Translations under genes and position numbers: made by a program
The notes under the pieces: generated by a model
Told to the model about the DNA's origin: nothing
The model's database searches: none
Seen by the model: only the letters and a program-made list of their open reading frames with translations
Assembly: GCA_016719395.1 (NCBI GenBank)
Contig: JADJZF010000008.1
Location: forward strand, 17,120 to 81,119
Length of the DNA stretch: 64,000 bases
From: Candidatus Amarobacter glycogenicus
GTDB lineage: Bacteria > Chloroflexota > Dehalococcoidia > Tepidiformales > Tepidiformaceae
Reading direction: 5' to 3'
Shown here: positions 1 through 8,180 of the stretch, one piece after another
Position numbering within the stretch: the stretch's first letter is position 1
Layout: each line of letters begins with the position of its first letter

Positions 1-471
1 CTCAATGGCGAGGGCCGTGCCCGACGCTTCGCTCAGAGGTGCGACCTTGTAGTCCCGGCACGCCCAACCGGCGCCCACATCCAACGGCGCGGACTGGATA
101 CGGATACCGTTGACCAGTCCTTCAAACGGTGGTTTGCCGCGCTCGGCGTTGAGGTAGGGCACGTACCACCACGGCTGGGTGGTGTCGGGCGTCGCACCCG
201 GGATCGGAGTCACATCTGGACCCGGAGGCTCGACCAACGCCGGCCCGCGACCGGGACCTTCGCCAGGTGGGTAAGGGGGCCACACCGGCTTAGGAGTCGG
301 ACCTTCGGTCGCGACTGCATCAGCGGCCTCCACTTGACCTCGGTCGCCGGCAGCGCCAAAGGCGGCGTACCCGAATAACGCCGAGACCAAGAAGGCACCG
401 GCGATCACAAGTCCGTTTCGGCGCAGATGGTCAATCCGCTTCAAGCGGGCTCGTTCCGCTTTGATCTTCAT
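1..471 (-). CDS. Membrane-anchored or secreted protein, C-terminus beyond window edge
   Basis: An open frame starts at ATG 471 and runs 157 codons without a stop to the window edge, so the gene is cut. The N-terminus is basic (MKIKAERARLKRIDHL), followed by a hydrophobic segment at about residues 20-40 (GLVIAGAFLVSALFGYAAFG), which fits a signal anchor or signal peptide. A Pro/Gly-rich linker follows at about residues 58-98, then a region containing WWYVPYLN and NGIRIQSAP. I do not recognise the outer domain. The gene lies 105 bp downstream of the HTH gene on the same strand and may share its transcript. The function is unknown. Confidence 0.7.
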   Translation of the reverse strand, partial: MKIKAERARLKRIDHLRRNGLVIAGAFLVSALFGYAAFGAAGDRGQVEAADAVATEGPTPKPVWPPYPPGEGPGRGPALVEPPGPDVTPIPGATPDTTQPWWYVPYLNAERGKPPFEGLVNGIRIQSAPLDVGAGWACRDYKVAPLSEASGTALAIE

Positions 472-576
472 CGTTAACCTCTACCTTGGTCCCCTCTTTG
501 ACAGTTCGGAGAACAGCCCCGGGGCACGACACAGGGTCTCCGAAGGAGAGGCCGCTGCTGCCCCACCACAGGTACC

Positions 577-864
577 CTAATCACCCCCCGTTCCGTACCC
601 TTTTTGCGCGGCGCCAGCCTGCTCCGCACACCACGCAAGCCATTCGCCCGCCTGGCCTCGCCACCAGCGTCCGATCTCCCTAACGCTGTGAAGGCCGGTT
701 TTGTTTTTCAACTCCTCAACCACGCTGCGCACGCTGCTGTAAGCGATCCCAAGCCGCTCCGCCGCATCTCGCTCGGACCGGCCGTCCGCGAGTTCCCGCA
801 ACACCCGCACCCTGCTGAACGTGAACCACGCCCAGTCCTGGCTTTCAATCCCCCGCATCGCCAT
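577..864 (-). CDS. Orphan LuxR/GerE-type helix-turn-helix protein
   Basis: This 95-residue protein (MAMRGIESQDWAW...) consists of little more than one HTH. Residues about 17-70 read as a GerE/LuxR-type C-terminal domain: SRVRVLRELADGRSERDAAE, then LGIAYSSVRSVVEELKNKTG as turn and recognition helix. There is no receiver domain. The ATG at 864 has a strong GGAGG 9 nt upstream. The reading frame extends further upstream through the (CT)n tract as a Leu-Ser repeat, which is why I reject the longer start. An ATG at 858 is possible. The 5' leader is the dinucleotide tract, so expression may be affected by repeat length. It could be a regulator of the downstream secreted protein, but the target is unknown. 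Confidence 0.65.
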   Translation of the reverse strand: MAMRGIESQDWAWFTFSRVRVLRELADGRSERDAAERLGIAYSSVRSVVEELKNKTGLHSVREIGRWWRGQAGEWLAWCAEQAGAAQKGYGTGGD

Positions 865-875
865 CGGTACCGCCT

Positions 876-940
<65 letters not shown>

Positions 941-1121
941 CCGGGCCGCCCTCCATCGCGCCCATCCGGCGCACCATAGCCCCTTCGCAATCAACCAGGC
1001 AACCGTTCTCGAATGAACCGCTCGCCTCGAATACCGGCCTGGCCCGGACGCGGCCCGTCCGCTCATCGGGTTTCCCCTCTATTGACGCTATAACCCGCAG
1101 CCGACACAGTTACGGGAGCCA

Positions 1122-1214
1122 ATGACGATCTTCGCCCTGCTTTCCGCACTCCTCGCCACCGCAGCCGCTGCTGCCGCGGCGCATGCGCGCGGGCAAAGTT
1201 GGCGGCCGGTCTGA
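1122..1214 (+). CDS. Possible 30-residue hydrophobic small protein
   Basis: A small ORF (MTIFALLSALLATAAAAAAA, then HARGQSWRPV) begins at ATG 1122 with GGGAG 7 nt upstream and ends 20 nt before a perfect intrinsic terminator. The first 20 residues form one hydrophobic, alanine-rich helix that could cross the membrane or serve as a signal peptide. The ribosome site, hydrophobic core and terminator right after the stop argue for a real short transcript. The low-complexity alanine run argues for chance. I recognise no homologue. Confidence 0.35.
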   Translation: MTIFALLSALLATAAAAAAAHARGQSWRPV

Positions 1215-1234
1215 CCAGGCACTAATACCACACC

Positions 1235-1259
1235 AAAGACCGCCCCCGAGGCGGTCTTT
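1235..1259 (+). terminator. Intrinsic terminator hairpin
   Basis: Perfect 10-bp inverted repeat AAAGACCGCC / GGCGGTCTTT with a 5-nt loop. It closes the small ORF before the aminotransferase gene. The flanking A and T runs are short (AAA/TTT), and it may act in both directions. Confidence 0.8.
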
Positions 1260-1298
1260 CTATGACAGGGCTGCCTTGAGGGAGACAGGGGACCCCAC

Positions 1299-2486
1299 AT
1301 GAATACCGTGAGCGCGAGCCCGGAACGCTTCATTTCGCGCCGCATGCAGTCGGTGCCACCCTCCGGCATCCGCAAATTCTTCGATCTCCTCAGCACCATC
1401 GAAGACGTCATCTCCCTCGGCGTCGGCGAACCCGACTACACCACACCCGAGCCCATCTGCCGCGCCGCCATCGAAAGCATCGAACGCGGCGACACGCACT
1501 ACACCTCCAACTACGGCCTCCTCGAACTCCGCGAAAAGCTCGCCGAACACCTCTTCCGCCTCTACGGCGTCCGCTACGACCCGCGCACCGAGATCATCAT
1601 CACCAGCGGCTCCAGCGAAGCCTTCGACATCGCCCTCCGCGCACTCCTCGATCCCGGCGACGAAGTCCTCTGCGCCGACCCCTGCTACGTCGCCTACCTG
1701 CCCGCCACCCTCATGGCCGGCGGCAACTTCGTCCCCGTCCCTACCTTCGCCTGCAACGACTTCCGCCTCCTCGCCGAAGACGTCGAAGCCGCAATCACTC
1801 CGCGCACAAAGGCCATCCTCCTGGGCTACCCCTCAAATCCCACCGGCGCCACCATGGGCCGCGAAGACCTCCTCGCCATCGGCGAAGTCGCCCGCAAACA
1901 CGACCTCGCCGTCATCTCCGATGAGCTCTACGACCGCATGACCTACGTCGGCCAGCACACCTGCTTCTCCGGCCTCCCCGGCATGCACGGGCGCACCGTC
2001 CTCCTTGGTGGATTCAGCAAGGCCTACGCCATGACTGGCTGGCGCCTCGGCTGGGTCGCGGCCCCGGGCCCACTTGCAGAAGCCGTCATGAAAGTGCACC
2101 AATATGTGATGATGTCGGCGCCCACCGCCAGCCAGTACGCCGCCATCGCCGCGATCGAACACGGCGAAGCCTTCGTCTCCGAAATGGTCACCGAATACGA
2201 CCGCCGCCGGCGCCTCATCGTCGATGGCTTCCGCGCCATCGGCCTGCCCACATTCGAACCCAAAGGCGCCTTCTACGCCTTCCCCGATGTCTCCGTCACC
2301 GGCATGGATAGCGTCACTTTCAGCGAACGCCTCCTCGCCGAAGAACGCGTGGCCGTCGTCCCCGGCAGCGCCTTCGGCGCCCACGGCGAAGGCTACGTCC
2401 GTGCCTGCTACGCCAGCGGCTACGAACAGATCGAACGCGCCCTCGAACGCATCGGCAGGTTCGTCCAGAGGAACCGCCATGATTGA
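1299..2486 (+). CDS. PLP-dependent class I aminotransferase (aspartate/aromatic type)
   Basis: A 395-residue fold-type I aminotransferase, the usual length for the AAT I-gamma group. It moves an amino group between an amino acid and a 2-oxo acid in the cytoplasm. Visible family features are GVGEPDYTTPEP near the N-terminus, SGSSEAFDIAL (cofactor phosphate region, about residue 105), the GYPSNPTGA motif (about residue 178), DELYDRM (Asp binding the pyridine nitrogen) and GGFSKAYAMTGWRLGW with the Schiff-base lysine. The C-terminal Arg that binds substrate carboxylate lies in the EGYVRACYA segment. The ATG at 1299 has GAGGGAGA upstream. The gene stands alone after a terminator, so its substrate cannot be told from context. 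Confidence 0.93.
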   Translation: MNTVSASPERFISRRMQSVPPSGIRKFFDLLSTIEDVISLGVGEPDYTTPEPICRAAIESIERGDTHYTSNYGLLELREKLAEHLFRLYGVRYDPRTEIIITSGSSEAFDIALRALLDPGDEVLCADPCYVAYLPATLMAGGNFVPVPTFACNDFRLLAEDVEAAITPRTKAILLGYPSNPTGATMGREDLLAIGEVARKHDLAVISDELYDRMTYVGQHTCFSGLPGMHGRTVLLGGFSKAYAMTGWRLGWVAAPGPLAEAVMKVHQYVMMSAPTASQYAAIAAIEHGEAFVSEMVTEYDRRRRLIVDGFRAIGLPTFEPKGAFYAFPDVSVTGMDSVTFSERLLAEERVAVVPGSAFGAHGEGYVRACYASGYEQIERALERIGRFVQRNRHD

Positions 2487-2587
2487 CACTTCACCAGTTG
2501 CCAACAGCCTGTTCACCCGGCTGCTCCCGAAAAGCGCATACCTTTTCGCCGGAGGCAAACGAACCTTGTAGTGATGGGGAGGACACC

Positions 2588-3025
2588 ATGACGCAACACG
2601 TACTCGATCCCGAAACCGCGGCGGATCTCCCGCCAGGAGTTGCTCCCTCGTTCGGAGATGTCCCCCTCCGGCCGTTCGAGGCAACCCCGGAACGCCTCGT
2701 CCTTTCCTCCGACGAGCACTCCCACCTCCAGCCATCAACCCCGATCAACTGGCTCGGCGGCAACTTCAACCACGACCGCCTCGGGCGCGGCGAACTTCGC
2801 CTCTACGAAACCACCACCCCGGGCGAAATCCACATCGAAGCCGATGTGCGCCAGGCAGACGGCCCCTCCGTCCACCTCGATGCCAACGTCCGTGAATCCT
2901 GGGTCTCCCGCACCGTCTCTAGCGACGACACCGCACCGGTCAACGTCCGCATCGTCCGCGGCCTCTTCACCCTCGCCGAGATCCCAGGTCAGTCCACAGT
3001 CACAATCAGCCGCCGGGCTGGCTGA
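2588..3025 (+). CDS. Hypothetical cytoplasmic protein
   Basis: 145 residues from ATG 2588, preceded by GGGGAGGA. There is no signal peptide or membrane segment. The N-terminal third is proline-rich and acidic. The rest, from INWLGGNFNHDRLGRGELRL onward, alternates hydrophobic and polar residues (EIHIEADVRQ, TAPVNVRIVRG, QSTVTISRRAG) as expected of a small beta-sandwich. I do not recognise a family. It sits 101 bp after the aminotransferase on the same strand and could share its transcript. A longer frame upstream lacks a good ribosome site. Confidence 0.6.
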   Translation: MTQHVLDPETAADLPPGVAPSFGDVPLRPFEATPERLVLSSDEHSHLQPSTPINWLGGNFNHDRLGRGELRLYETTTPGEIHIEADVRQADGPSVHLDANVRESWVSRTVSSDDTAPVNVRIVRGLFTLAEIPGQSTVTISRRAG

Positions 3026-3180
3026 CCAGATATCGGCAATCAGTTTGCCTGCGTTCTCGGTGAGATATGCCCGGCTCTGCACCTGTCGGGAATAGATAGA
3101 AAGCCCCGCATGAATCAATTGTTGTAATCGAGCGGCCGGCTGTTACGATTCCGCGCCATAAGCATTCCGCGGAGGGAATC

Positions 3181-3576
3181 GTGACCGGATTTCGTCGATT
3201 GGTTGGTACAGGTTTCGCAATCAAGGTGATTGCGGCTTCTCTGCCCCTGGCAGCCTGTGGTGGAGGCGGCGAAGATTGCACGGGCGACCTCTCAGGAGCG
3301 ATAAATCAGCAACCCACCCAGGCGGCCGTCCGCCAGGAGGTTGTGATCGAAGTGAAAGAATCCTCGTTCTCGCCTGATTCCGTCACCGTGAAGACCGGCT
3401 CGAAAGTCATCTGGAAGTGGGTCTCCACCACCTCCTGCGCCATCCAATACGCCGGCAGCACCGGGCCCCAGCAAACCTCTGGCACCTACGAGCGCGTCTT
3501 CGACCAGACTGGCTCGAGCTTCACTTACCAGTGCGCCAACAACCCCGCCATGACAGGCCGCATCGCTATCGAGTAA
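3181..3576 (+). CDS. Cupredoxin-like lipoprotein lacking canonical copper histidines
   Basis: 131 residues from GTG 3181 with GGAGGG upstream. A lipoprotein signal peptide ends in LAAC (Cys at about residue 26), followed by glycines, so the mature protein should be lipid-anchored outside the cell. The remainder resembles a plastocyanin-type beta barrel: VIEVKESSFSPDSVTVKTGS, then VIWKWVSTT and SSFTYQCANNPAMTGRIAIE. In type 1 copper proteins the first ligand is a His after the WxN/H strand and the C-terminal loop is CxxHxxM. Here the Cys and a Met remain but both histidines are missing, so copper binding is doubtful. It may be a structural or differently metallated relative. Its 3' end overlaps the convergent gene by 11 bp. 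Confidence 0.75.
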   Translation: MTGFRRLVGTGFAIKVIAASLPLAACGGGGEDCTGDLSGAINQQPTQAAVRQEVVIEVKESSFSPDSVTVKTGSKVIWKWVSTTSCAIQYAGSTGPQQTSGTYERVFDQTGSSFTYQCANNPAMTGRIAIE

Positions 3577-4084
3577 CCGTCTCTTCAAACTCCAGTCGCC
3601 CGCCCGCGTTCTCCATCTCCCGCGCGAAGTCGCGGGCGCGGCTGGCACCCATCGCTTCCGCCACCAGCGGACGCCCACCCTGCTTTGCCCTGTCCGAAAG
3701 GTCTTTGCCGTCCTTGAGCCCGATATCCAGGTAAGTCCGAAGGACCTTGATGACCGCTATCTGATTTCGGCCCGTCTCCACCAGCCGCACGGCGACTTGC
3801 GCCCCACTCAAGATTCGCTCCTGCTCCCGCTGCCGTGCCGCATCTTCCGGCGTCAGCGCCGGACGTTCGACCGCCGGCGCCGGCCGCGCCCCTCGCGGCC
3901 GAAGCGAGACAGTCCTCCGTGGAGCGTCAGCCGGCATCATCCAGGCCATCGCGATTGCCAGCAGTGCCGCCGCGCCAATCATCCCGCTCATCAGGTCTAC
4001 TTCCCCGCGGTCGCCGACGAGGTACCCGGCGAAAGTGCCGGCCCCGACCGCCAAAAGGACCAGGAACATGCGCATCGGCCGCAT
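3566..4084 (-). CDS. Membrane protein with ribosomal L7/L12 C-terminal-like domain
   Basis: 172 residues. Two hydrophobic helices at about residues 5-22 and 32-50 are followed by an Arg/Pro-rich linker. A C-terminal domain at about residues 105-170 (NQIAVIKVLRTYLDIGLKDG, KDLSDRA, ARDFAREMENAGGRLEF) matches the pattern of the L7/L12 C-terminal fold, including the usual IxVIKxxR...LGLKEAKDL run. This domain recruits translation GTPases when on the ribosome. In small membrane proteins its role is unknown. Start may be ATG 4084 or the Met four codons later. It ends convergently over the cupredoxin gene. Confidence 0.72.
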   Translation of the reverse strand: MRPMRMFLVLLAVGAGTFAGYLVGDRGEVDLMSGMIGAAALLAIAMAWMMPADAPRRTVSLRPRGARPAPAVERPALTPEDAARQREQERILSGAQVAVRLVETGRNQIAVIKVLRTYLDIGLKDGKDLSDRAKQGGRPLVAEAMGASRARDFAREMENAGGRLEFEETVTR

Positions 4085-4148
4085 TCTACAGAAGCGTCCT
4101 CACAAGCGCCTCGTCCCCCGGACGCCCATCCCAGGACCCAGAAGTGAG

Positions 4149-4225
4149 TGGTCGGGGTGCCGCGATTCGAACGCGGGACCTCTTGTACCCCATACAAGTG
4201 CGCTACCAGGCTGCGCTACACCCCG
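4149..4225 (-). tRNA. tRNA-Pro (anticodon GGG), CCA encoded
   Basis: Read on the minus strand, the acceptor stem CGGGGTG pairs with CACCCCG. The D arm is GCGC-AGCCTGGTA-GCGC. The anticodon stem CTTGT/ACAAG closes the 7-nt loop ATGGGGT, giving anticodon GGG. The T arm is CCGCG-TTCGAAT-CGCGG. The discriminator is A and the 3' CCA is encoded in the DNA. All stems pair without mismatch. It decodes CCC and CCT proline codons. Confidence 0.97.
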
Positions 4226-4289
4226 TTACGACCATGGCCCGCCCGGCCTCGAACCAATCTAAGGACTGGGCGGCGCGGGGTCAAAAAAG

Positions 4290-5617
4290 CTACTGGCCGC
4301 CCCCTGCCGCCTGCGTCTCCATCGGCCGCTCAGTACCGTCGGCGCCCTCCGCTCCCTTGTGCCGCCCGTGCCCCGCCACCGCATTCGCCGAACTAATCGC
4401 CGAAAGCCGCTTCCCCGCGAACACCAGCACCAGTGTGCTCAACACCAGGATCGTCGACCCGAGCGTGAACAAGCCCGGTCTCACCCCAATGGTCGATGCC
4501 AGCGTGCCCGCCAGGATCGCTCCGACCGGGATCAGCCCCCGGTCGAGGCTCAACAACGACATCACGCGCCCGTGCATCTCGGGCGTGCTGTACTCCAGCA
4601 GGATCCCGTTCGTAAACGCCATGTACGTCACCGTCATGCTCCCTGCGACCGCGAGCAACAGGCATGTCCCGATCAGCGTGGACTGCAACGAAATCAGCAC
4701 GAGTGCCGTGCCAAATACCAGCAGGTTGAACACCAGCTGCAGCCCTGGCTTCGCGATTCCGGATTTCCAGGCCACGAACAGCGATCCACCAAACGCACCT
4801 ACCCCCGTCGCACCCTGAAGGGAAGCCGACGCCCGAGTTCCCCCAGGTCCAGCGTCTCCTTCGCCAGCAATGGCACGAACACCTGCTGATACGGCATCCC
4901 GAACACGAAGATGATGAGCGCCAGCGCCGTGACCACGCCCAACGTGCGGTTCGAGGCGATGTACGTGAACCCTTCTTTCAGGTCCCCGAAGATGCCCCCT
5001 TCCGAAGTTTTTCTGCGCGTGGCTCCGCCTTCGAAGCGCATCAACATCGTCGTGATCGTCACGAGGACGTACACGCTCGCCGTGATGATGTAGATCGACC
5101 CAATGTTGAACCAGATCAGCAGTACGCCCGCCAGGCTCGTCCCGCCGATGCGCATGAAACTCAACGCTGTCGAGTTCAGCGCCACCGCATTCAGCAGGAC
5201 TTCCTTCGGCACCGTCATCGGGATGAGCGACTGCCGGACCGGCTGATTAAACGCCATCGCCGTCCCGGCGACGCCCGCCGTCAGGAACACGTGCCACACT
5301 TCGACCAGGCCCGTTAGGCACATCGTCCCGATGAACACGTGACAGAGCGTCGACACCCACTGCGTCGTTAGCAGGAGCTTCTTCTTGTCGTACCGGTCCG
5401 CAATTGCCCCGGCCAGCAGCCCGAATACGAGGATCGGCGCCAGTCGCGTAGCGATCACCAGCGAGAGCATCGTCGGCGAGTTGTCGGTCAAATCGAGGAT
5501 GAGCACCGCTCGCGCGACCTGGTCCATCCACAGCGTCGCCGAGTGTCCTGTCTGTCCCAACCAGAGCAGCCGGTAGTTCCGGTAAGCCAGTGCGCGGAAC
5601 ATGTGCATCGGCTCCAT
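4290..5617 (-). pseudogene. MFS transporter, frameshifted near 4832
   Basis: Two frames together give one major facilitator protein of about 442 residues with 12 predicted helices, of the enterobactin-exporter-like MFS_3 type. The first part (from 5617; MHMFRALAYRNYRLLWLGQ) carries GLLAGAIADRYDKKKLL, the loop 2-3 MFS motif. The second part continues from about 4830 to 4290. The join is at the run CCC 4832-4834: adding one base gives ELGASASLQGATGVGAFGGS, a normal helix 7 region. It may be a true pseudogene, but the pattern matches other one-base breaks in essential genes here, so a sequence error is at least as likely. It is divergent from the small gene at 5703. Confidence 0.8.
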
Positions 5618-5702
5618 ACTGTACCTTTACGCGAACGTTAGGGCTATTCAGCACACTGCCGATCGCACACCATTGCCCCCAAATTTCCATGGGGACGTTT
5701 CC

Positions 5703-6011
5703 ATGCCGCGAGCCGCCAGCATCGTCGAATACACCGTCAAGCCCGAACGCGCCGAGGAACTCACCTGCGCGGTCCGGGACCATCTCGTCACCGCCGCGCG
5801 GGAAATCCCCGGCTACCTCGGCTTCCTCCTCTTTGACCGTGGCGAGAACAAGCGCATGGCCGTCCTCCTCTTCGATTCCCCAGCTGGCGTACGCACCGCC
5901 CAGGAGGTGCTCAGCCCGGTTGGCGAGGAACACACCTACCAATTGATGAGCAGTGGAGCGATTGGCTCGCTCGGGATAGTTCTGGTCGACGACGGCGTGT
6001 TGGCCGGCTAA
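5703..6011 (+). CDS. Small ABM-like (dimeric alpha/beta barrel) protein
   Basis: 102 residues from ATG 5703. The pattern IVEYTVKPERAEELTCAVRD, then IPGYLGFLLFDRGENKRMAV resembles the antibiotic biosynthesis monooxygenase-like ferredoxin fold, which forms dimers and serves as a heme-independent oxygenase or binding domain. The C-terminus (SGAIGSLGIVLVDDGVLAG) is less typical. No catalytic residue can be assigned. The gene is divergent from the MFS transporter with 85 bp between starts, so the two could be co-regulated. Confidence 0.6.
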   Translation: MPRAASIVEYTVKPERAEELTCAVRDHLVTAAREIPGYLGFLLFDRGENKRMAVLLFDSPAGVRTAQEVLSPVGEEHTYQLMSSGAIGSLGIVLVDDGVLAG

Positions 6012-6025
6012 CCAGCCCCGGCCCC

Positions 6026-6808
6026 TCAGCTCTCCAGCTCTATCCCCACCGGACAGTGGTCAGACCCCATGACCTCAGGCTGGATGAACGCCTGCTTCAC
6101 CCGCGGCATGAACTCGCCGTTCACCATCACGTAGTCAATCCGCCAGCCGATGTTGCGAGCCCGTCGATCCCGCCATGCATCCCAATAACTGTAGGCACCC
6201 CGCAAATCCGGGTTCAACGCCCGGAAGGTGTCGACGTAACCCGCATCGATGAACCGGGTAATCCACGCCCGCTCTTCCGGCAAGAAGCCAGTGCCCTTCA
6301 TGGCCTCTTCCGGCCGCGCCAGGTCGATCTCGTTGTGGGCGACGTTCAAATCGCCCATGAACACAACGTTCTGGCCCCGCGCTCGAAGGCCGTTCACGTG
6401 CTCCAGGAACGCCGAGTAGAAGTCCAGCTTGTACTGCATCCGCTCCACTCCCCGACCCGCATTAGGAAAATAGGCCGAGATGACGGTATACTGTGGGAAG
6501 TCGGCCTGGATGACGCGACCCTCGACATCGAACTGTTCGAGACCCAGGCCGAGGCGGACTGCGAGCGGCTCTTCCTTCGAAAGCAGGATCGATCCGCTGT
6601 AACCGGCACGCTGAGCCGGGTGCCACCAGCTACGGTAGCCAAGAGCCGTCCAGGGCTCATCCGGAACCTGTTCAGGTGTCGCTTTTACTTCTTGGAATCC
6701 CACCACGTCGGGCTGGCTGGTATCAAGCCATGCCTGCAGGTGGCCAGCCTTGATGGTTGCCCTCAGGCCGTTGACGTTCCACGAACAGATCTTCACGGTG
6801 CCCACCAT
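6026..6808 (-). CDS. xth: Exodeoxyribonuclease III / AP endonuclease
   Basis: 260 residues, the usual length for ExoIII/XthA. It cuts DNA 5' of abasic sites in base excision repair. Family motifs are complete: ICSWNVNGLRA at the start, GFQEVKA (metal-binding Glu), SAYFPNAGRG, VFMGDLNVAHNEIDL (Asp/Asn active site), RIDYVMV and GSDHCPVGIEL with the catalytic Asp-His pair. I place the start at the ATG at 6808 (MVGTVKICSWNVNG), because 17 further codons upstream in the open frame do not match the family. The gene is monocistronic here. Confidence 0.95.
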   Translation of the reverse strand: MVGTVKICSWNVNGLRATIKAGHLQAWLDTSQPDVVGFQEVKATPEQVPDEPWTALGYRSWWHPAQRAGYSGSILLSKEEPLAVRLGLGLEQFDVEGRVIQADFPQYTVISAYFPNAGRGVERMQYKLDFYSAFLEHVNGLRARGQNVVFMGDLNVAHNEIDLARPEEAMKGTGFLPEERAWITRFIDAGYVDTFRALNPDLRGAYSYWDAWRDRRARNIGWRIDYVMVNGEFMPRVKQAFIQPEVMGSDHCPVGIELES

Positions 6809-7010
6809 GGAACGGTGGCGCACCTCCGCTAGTGGCGCAAGCCACCCATGGGCCTCCACCCGAGGCCGTAGTCCATGTGCAACCGCCGGTCGCGAAGTTG
6901 CACCAACAGATAGCAGGACTAAGCATCCACCCGAGACGGGAAAACCCTGATCGGTTTGTTTACATGGTTCTGCCGATACTATTCAGTAGGAAAGAAGTAA
7001 GAGGAAACAC

Positions 7011-7169
7011 ATGACCGCATGTCCTCGTTGCGCCGCCCGCTTCACGGGTGCGCCGGACATCGAGCGGCAGTGGATCGAGCGGCACATCGCCCGCCATGGC
7101 CATACGCGCCTGGCACTCTGGAACGATGAGCCGGGTCTCGAACCGCGAAAGCTCCATCCAGCCGCCTAG
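7011..7169 (+). CDS. 52-residue C2H2-like zinc-binding protein
   Basis: Small gene from ATG 7011 with GAGG 6 nt upstream. The protein starts MTACPRCAARFTGAPDIERQ and continues IERHIARHGH. The CPRC pair followed by His-x3-His-like spacing looks like a single zinc knuckle or C2H2 finger. A stable hairpin follows the stop by 22 nt. No family name can be given with confidence. Orphan zinc mini-proteins of this size are often DNA- or RNA-binding, but that is inference. Confidence 0.6.
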   Translation: MTACPRCAARFTGAPDIERQWIERHIARHGHTRLALWNDEPGLEPRKLHPAA

Positions 7170-7191
7170 ACAGGCGCGCGCAGCTCAACAC

Positions 7192-7225
7192 AAGACGGCC
7201 GTTCCCGTGTGGGAGCGGCCGTCTT
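7192..7225 (+). terminator. Strong hairpin after the zinc mini-protein gene
   Basis: 15-bp stem AAGACGGCCGTTCCC / GGGAGCGGCCGTCTT with one G-T pair and a 4-nt loop. A U-tract is weak (GGCATTTCT follows). It separates the small gene from the SDR gene. Confidence 0.7.
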
Positions 7226-7304
7226 GGCATTTCTACCAGGCACCGGGAACGTGACCCGCCTGGCCGCCCGCAGTATCCTGCCCCGCACGCACCGAGGGGG
7301 CACC

Positions 7305-8162
7305 ATGGACGGCTTCGAAGGCAAAGTCGCTGTTATCACAGGAGGAGCGAGCGGCCTTGGGCTCGCCATGGCTCAACGCTTCGCCGATGCCGGCGTCAAC
7401 ATCGTCATCGGCGATATCGAAGCCGAGCCGCTCGCAATGGCCGAAGCGGCCATCGCGGCGCGGGGCGTCAAGGTACTCGCCCGCCGGACCGATGTCGCGA
7501 AACAAGAGGACGTCGAAGCCCTTGCCAAAGCCGCCTACGAGCGCTTCGGCGCTGTCCACATCCTCTGCAACAACGCGGGCATCGGCGGCAGCCCCGGCGC
7601 TTCGTGGGAACTCTCGCTGGATGACTGGAGATGGGTCATCGATGTTGACCTCTGGAGCGTCATCCACGGCGTCCGCAGCTTCGTCCCGAGGATGATCGCC
7701 TCGGGCGAAGAATCCCACGTAGTGAACACCGCTTCGGTTGCCGGGCTCGTCAGCGGAGCCGTCGGTGGGCCCTATACCGTCGCGAAGTTCGGAGTCGTCG
7801 CTCTCTCCGAACAGCTCTACTTCGAACTCGGGCGGGCGGGGCATCCGATCGGCGTCTCCGTCCTCTGTCCCGGGTTCGTGAACACCAACATCTTCGACTC
7901 CGGCCGCAACCGCCAAGCGGACTACGGCGACCCCGATATCGTCGCCACCCCCGAAGGGGAACAGCGCCGCGCCGCACTCCACGCGATGCGCTCGACCATG
8001 ATCCAGCCTGCAGAAATCGGCGAGCTCGTCTTCGAAGCCATCCGCACGCGCAGCCTGTACATCATCCCGACCGGCAGCGAAGCAATCGAAAATGCCGTCC
8101 GGGCCCGCCTCGAGAACGTCGTCGAACGCAGGAATCCACGCCTGGACTTCAGCATCCTCTGA
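7305..8162 (+). CDS. Short-chain dehydrogenase/reductase
   Basis: 285 residues, classical SDR size. It is an NAD(P)-dependent oxidoreductase with a Rossmann fold. The cofactor motif TGGASGLGLAMA (residues about 12-23), NNAGIGG (structural motif), the catalytic Ser in NTASVAGL and YTVAKFGVV with Tyr-x3-Lys are all present. An Asp after the second strand (IGDIEAE) suggests NAD preference. The start is ATG 7305, with GAGGGGG just upstream. The substrate is unknown. The C-terminus contains the RSLYIIPTG segment common in this subgroup. Confidence 0.92.
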   Translation: MDGFEGKVAVITGGASGLGLAMAQRFADAGVNIVIGDIEAEPLAMAEAAIAARGVKVLARRTDVAKQEDVEALAKAAYERFGAVHILCNNAGIGGSPGASWELSLDDWRWVIDVDLWSVIHGVRSFVPRMIASGEESHVVNTASVAGLVSGAVGGPYTVAKFGVVALSEQLYFELGRAGHPIGVSVLCPGFVNTNIFDSGRNRQADYGDPDIVATPEGEQRRAALHAMRSTMIQPAEIGELVFEAIRTRSLYIIPTGSEAIENAVRARLENVVERRNPRLDFSIL

Positions 8163-8180
8163 CTCCCGGCCGTCGCCCGG

